A stretch of 58,985 nucleotides of DNA from Myxococcales bacterium. GTDB taxonomy: Bacteria > Myxococcota > UBA727 > GCA-2721815. The notes beneath the pieces were generated by a model. The model made no database searches. It saw only the letters and a list, made by a program, of their open reading frames with translations, and was not told where the DNA came from. Positions 57,383 to 58,985 of this stretch are shown here, one piece after another (within the stretch, counting starts at the first letter, position 1; every line of letters starts with the position of its first letter). The position numbers were made by a program, and so were the translations under genes. The stretch lies in the NCBI GenBank assembly GCA_002721815.1, contig PBLQ01000022.1, positions 1 to 58,985 on the forward strand, given 5' to 3'.

Positions 57383-58985
57383 ATCGTGTATTGCCTCCAT
57401 GGCCCCTGACAGGCGTCTTGATGTCTTTACTGGGTCTGTCGGGCGCCTGTCCGGCCGAAAATACCTCGGGATTCGATGCGGGACCCGCTATTGAGCTGCC
57501 TGCCGAACCGTTCGATGCTGGCACTGGCCCAACTCCCTTTCTAGAGGTCAGTGGGGTGGTGGTGGATCAAAACAATGCGCCCGTGGCGGGTGCATGGGTC
57601 ATGCAGGGGGGGCGTGCTGAAGAACGGATTCTCACCGAAGATGACGGCTCTTTTACCTTCGTGCTCGAGGATCCAGGGTGGGGGTTATCAGTCTTGGTGG
57701 CTGCCAAGCCCGGATACCGCGCCATTGGCATGGAGCACTTCATGCCTGGGATGCCGGTCACTTTAACCATTCATGAACTCGCTGCGCCGGACAATGAAGA
57801 ATATATCTATGAAGAGCTGGGAGATGGGTATGATATCGACAAAGAAGACTGCACCCATTGCCATGCAATCTTAGTGCGTGAATTCTTGGATTCAAAACAT
57901 GCCCAGTCTACACGATCACCACTCTTGCAAGACCTTTATGCAGGTGTGAACCGAACTTTTGAAACCCAAGCCAGTTGTGAAAATGCTGGGGGTGTTTGGC
58001 GTCAAGGATTGAGCCCCGGTACCGAGGATACGCCCCTAAACAAATGCTATATTGGGGGTGGTGTCTTGGGTGACCTGAATAACGGCTGTGGCGGCGAAAA
58101 CCAATCAGCCTGTGACGATCCTGTAATCAACCCAGAGGCGGCACCGACTGTTTTCGGCAGTTGTGCAGATTGCCATGCGCCTGGCATCAATGGGGTTGCC
58201 GGAGGGCGAAACCTTCATGAGGCAACAGGCTTGGCCTATGAAAAAGGCGTCCACTGCGACGTCTGTCACAAGGTAAAAGACATCGATATGAGTCAACCGC
58301 CTGGTGTGGGGCAGCGGCTGGTCATGGGACGCCCCGGAGAAGAAGGATTTAATGTATTTAAGTGGCGCCCAGTCTATTTCGGCCCATTGATCGATGTACC
58401 CATCGTGGCCATGGGGGGAAGTTACCAGCCCAAATTCAATGAAGCGGTGTTTTGTGCCGGTTGCCATCAACAAGAGCAGCCAGCGCTTTTGCCCAACGAG
58501 AGTTTGGACAACGAAAAATGGCCGAAGGGTCTGCCCATCCATGCAACTTATGAGGAGTGGTTGGATGGCCCGTACAACCAAGAAAGCACTGCATGTCAGT
58601 TTTGTCACATGCCCGAGCGTTACGGGCGAGCCAATGCGACGGATTTAGGGACCGTTGAGAACCAGAGCATCATGTTCGGTTTTGTGCGAGAACCAGAAGA
58701 TAACCGCCAGCACATTTTTCGCAGTCCCCTACACGGCGACCCACGGCTCATCGACAAGGCGTTGTACACCAGCATCAATCTAACCACTGAAGGGTCATCA
58801 TTGGGTGCCACCGTCAGTGTGTCAAATGTTGGCTGCGGTCACGCCATTCCCACGGGCGAACCCATGCGTTCTTTGATTATGGTGGTCGAAGCCACAACCG
58901 AGAACTGCGGGCAGTTGATTGCAACCGGTGGCATGACTTTATCAGACACTGCTGGCATGTTGGCGGAGGGTGTCGAGGGCGAACA
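57379..58985 (+). CDS. Multihaem c-type cytochrome (3' partial)
   Basis: The frame is open from the ATG at 57379 to the window end (535 complete codons), so the stop lies outside. An export signal ends near GLSGAC (probable lipoprotein). After a DAG-containing linker comes a carboxypeptidase-regulatory-like beta domain (LEVSGVVVDQNNAPVAGAWV), then five CxxCH haem sites at Cys158 (CTHCH), Cys262 (CADCH), Cys293 (CDVCH), Cys359 (CAGCH) and Cys406 (CQFCH), and a GCGHAIPTGEP segment of the kind seen in decahaem-type cytochromes. More haem sites may follow. It is coupled by ATGA to the dihaem gene. Expected role is electron transfer at the surface or periplasm. Confidence 0.87.
   Translation, partial: MNRVLPPWPLTGVLMSLLGLSGACPAENTSGFDAGPAIELPAEPFDAGTGPTPFLEVSGVVVDQNNAPVAGAWVMQGGRAEERILTEDDGSFTFVLEDPGWGLSVLVAAKPGYRAIGMEHFMPGMPVTLTIHELAAPDNEEYIYEELGDGYDIDKEDCTHCHAILVREFLDSKHAQSTRSPLLQDLYAGVNRTFETQASCENAGGVWRQGLSPGTEDTPLNKCYIGGGVLGDLNNGCGGENQSACDDPVINPEAAPTVFGSCADCHAPGINGVAGGRNLHEATGLAYEKGVHCDVCHKVKDIDMSQPPGVGQRLVMGRPGEEGFNVFKWRPVYFGPLIDVPIVAMGGSYQPKFNEAVFCAGCHQQEQPALLPNESLDNEKWPKGLPIHATYEEWLDGPYNQESTACQFCHMPERYGRANATDLGTVENQSIMFGFVREPEDNRQHIFRSPLHGDPRLIDKALYTSINLTTEGSSLGATVSVSNVGCGHAIPTGEPMRSLIMVVEATTENCGQLIATGGMTLSDTAGMLAEGVEGE

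Overview
The window looks like chromosomal DNA of a Gram-negative bacterium of the former Deltaproteobacteria (Myxococcota, Bradymonadota or Bdellovibrionota in the wide sense). The clues are two huge secreted proteins ending in a Cys-motif/hydrophobic helix/Arg-cluster tail of the MYXO-CTERM type, a stretch with 20 Asp-Ala-Gly (DAG) motifs, many lipoproteins, multihaem c-type cytochromes, a predicted selenoprotein and a small bacterial histone-fold protein. The genus cannot be named from the sequence. No rRNA, tRNA, insertion sequence, CRISPR array or prophage was seen, and no gene-free stretch exceeds 300 bases.

Region 1 (1-18.3 kb) is a surface-protein region. It holds the 3' part of a cadherin/putative-Ig repeat protein, then a 4445-residue relative with two LamG-like domains, many cadherin-like repeats and a thrombospondin type 3 (calcium-binding) stalk. 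The two genes share a collinear segment of about 2 kb. A small Lys/Glu-rich secreted protein and a lipoprotein follow. Region 2 (18.3-24.9 kb) holds an OPT-family oligopeptide transporter, two secreted proteins of unknown function, the histone-fold gene with its own terminator, and a methyltransferase/GT2/GtrA group for lipid-linked sugar work.

Region 3 (24.9-36.4 kb) is mostly housekeeping metabolism: monomeric isocitrate dehydrogenase, a folE-rdgB-queD operon (pterin/queuosine precursor supply plus nucleotide-pool cleaning), hemB, a PuuE-type allantoinase, modABC molybdate uptake, a ThpR/LigT-like phosphodiesterase, a DUF4345-like membrane protein and hspQ. Region 4 (36.4-44.1 kb) is a tightly packed plus-strand cluster: SDR, GT2, nucleoside phosphorylase-like, SDR, spore-photoproduct-lyase-like radical SAM protein, GT4, GDP-mannose 4,6-dehydratase-like and a GT-B glycosyltransferase. 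Four consecutive members are joined by ATGA overlaps, which suggests one unassigned biosynthetic or modification pathway.

Region 5 (44.1-55.3 kb) has two tandem DsbA-fold isomerase-like genes, an OPA-family transporter with a HAD phosphatase-like gene, a betaine-aldehyde-dehydrogenase-like gene, a 1554-residue Ig-repeat lipoprotein and a DEAD-box helicase. Region 6 (55.5 kb to the end) is the most striking. A thioredoxin-fold lipoprotein has an in-frame TGA exactly where the first Cys of its WCxxC motif should be, followed by a SECIS-like hairpin, so it is read here as a selenoprotein. It is tightly linked to a dihaem cytochrome lipoprotein and a multihaem cytochrome that runs off the window end. 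The three may form a redox unit for cytochrome maturation or extracellular electron transfer.
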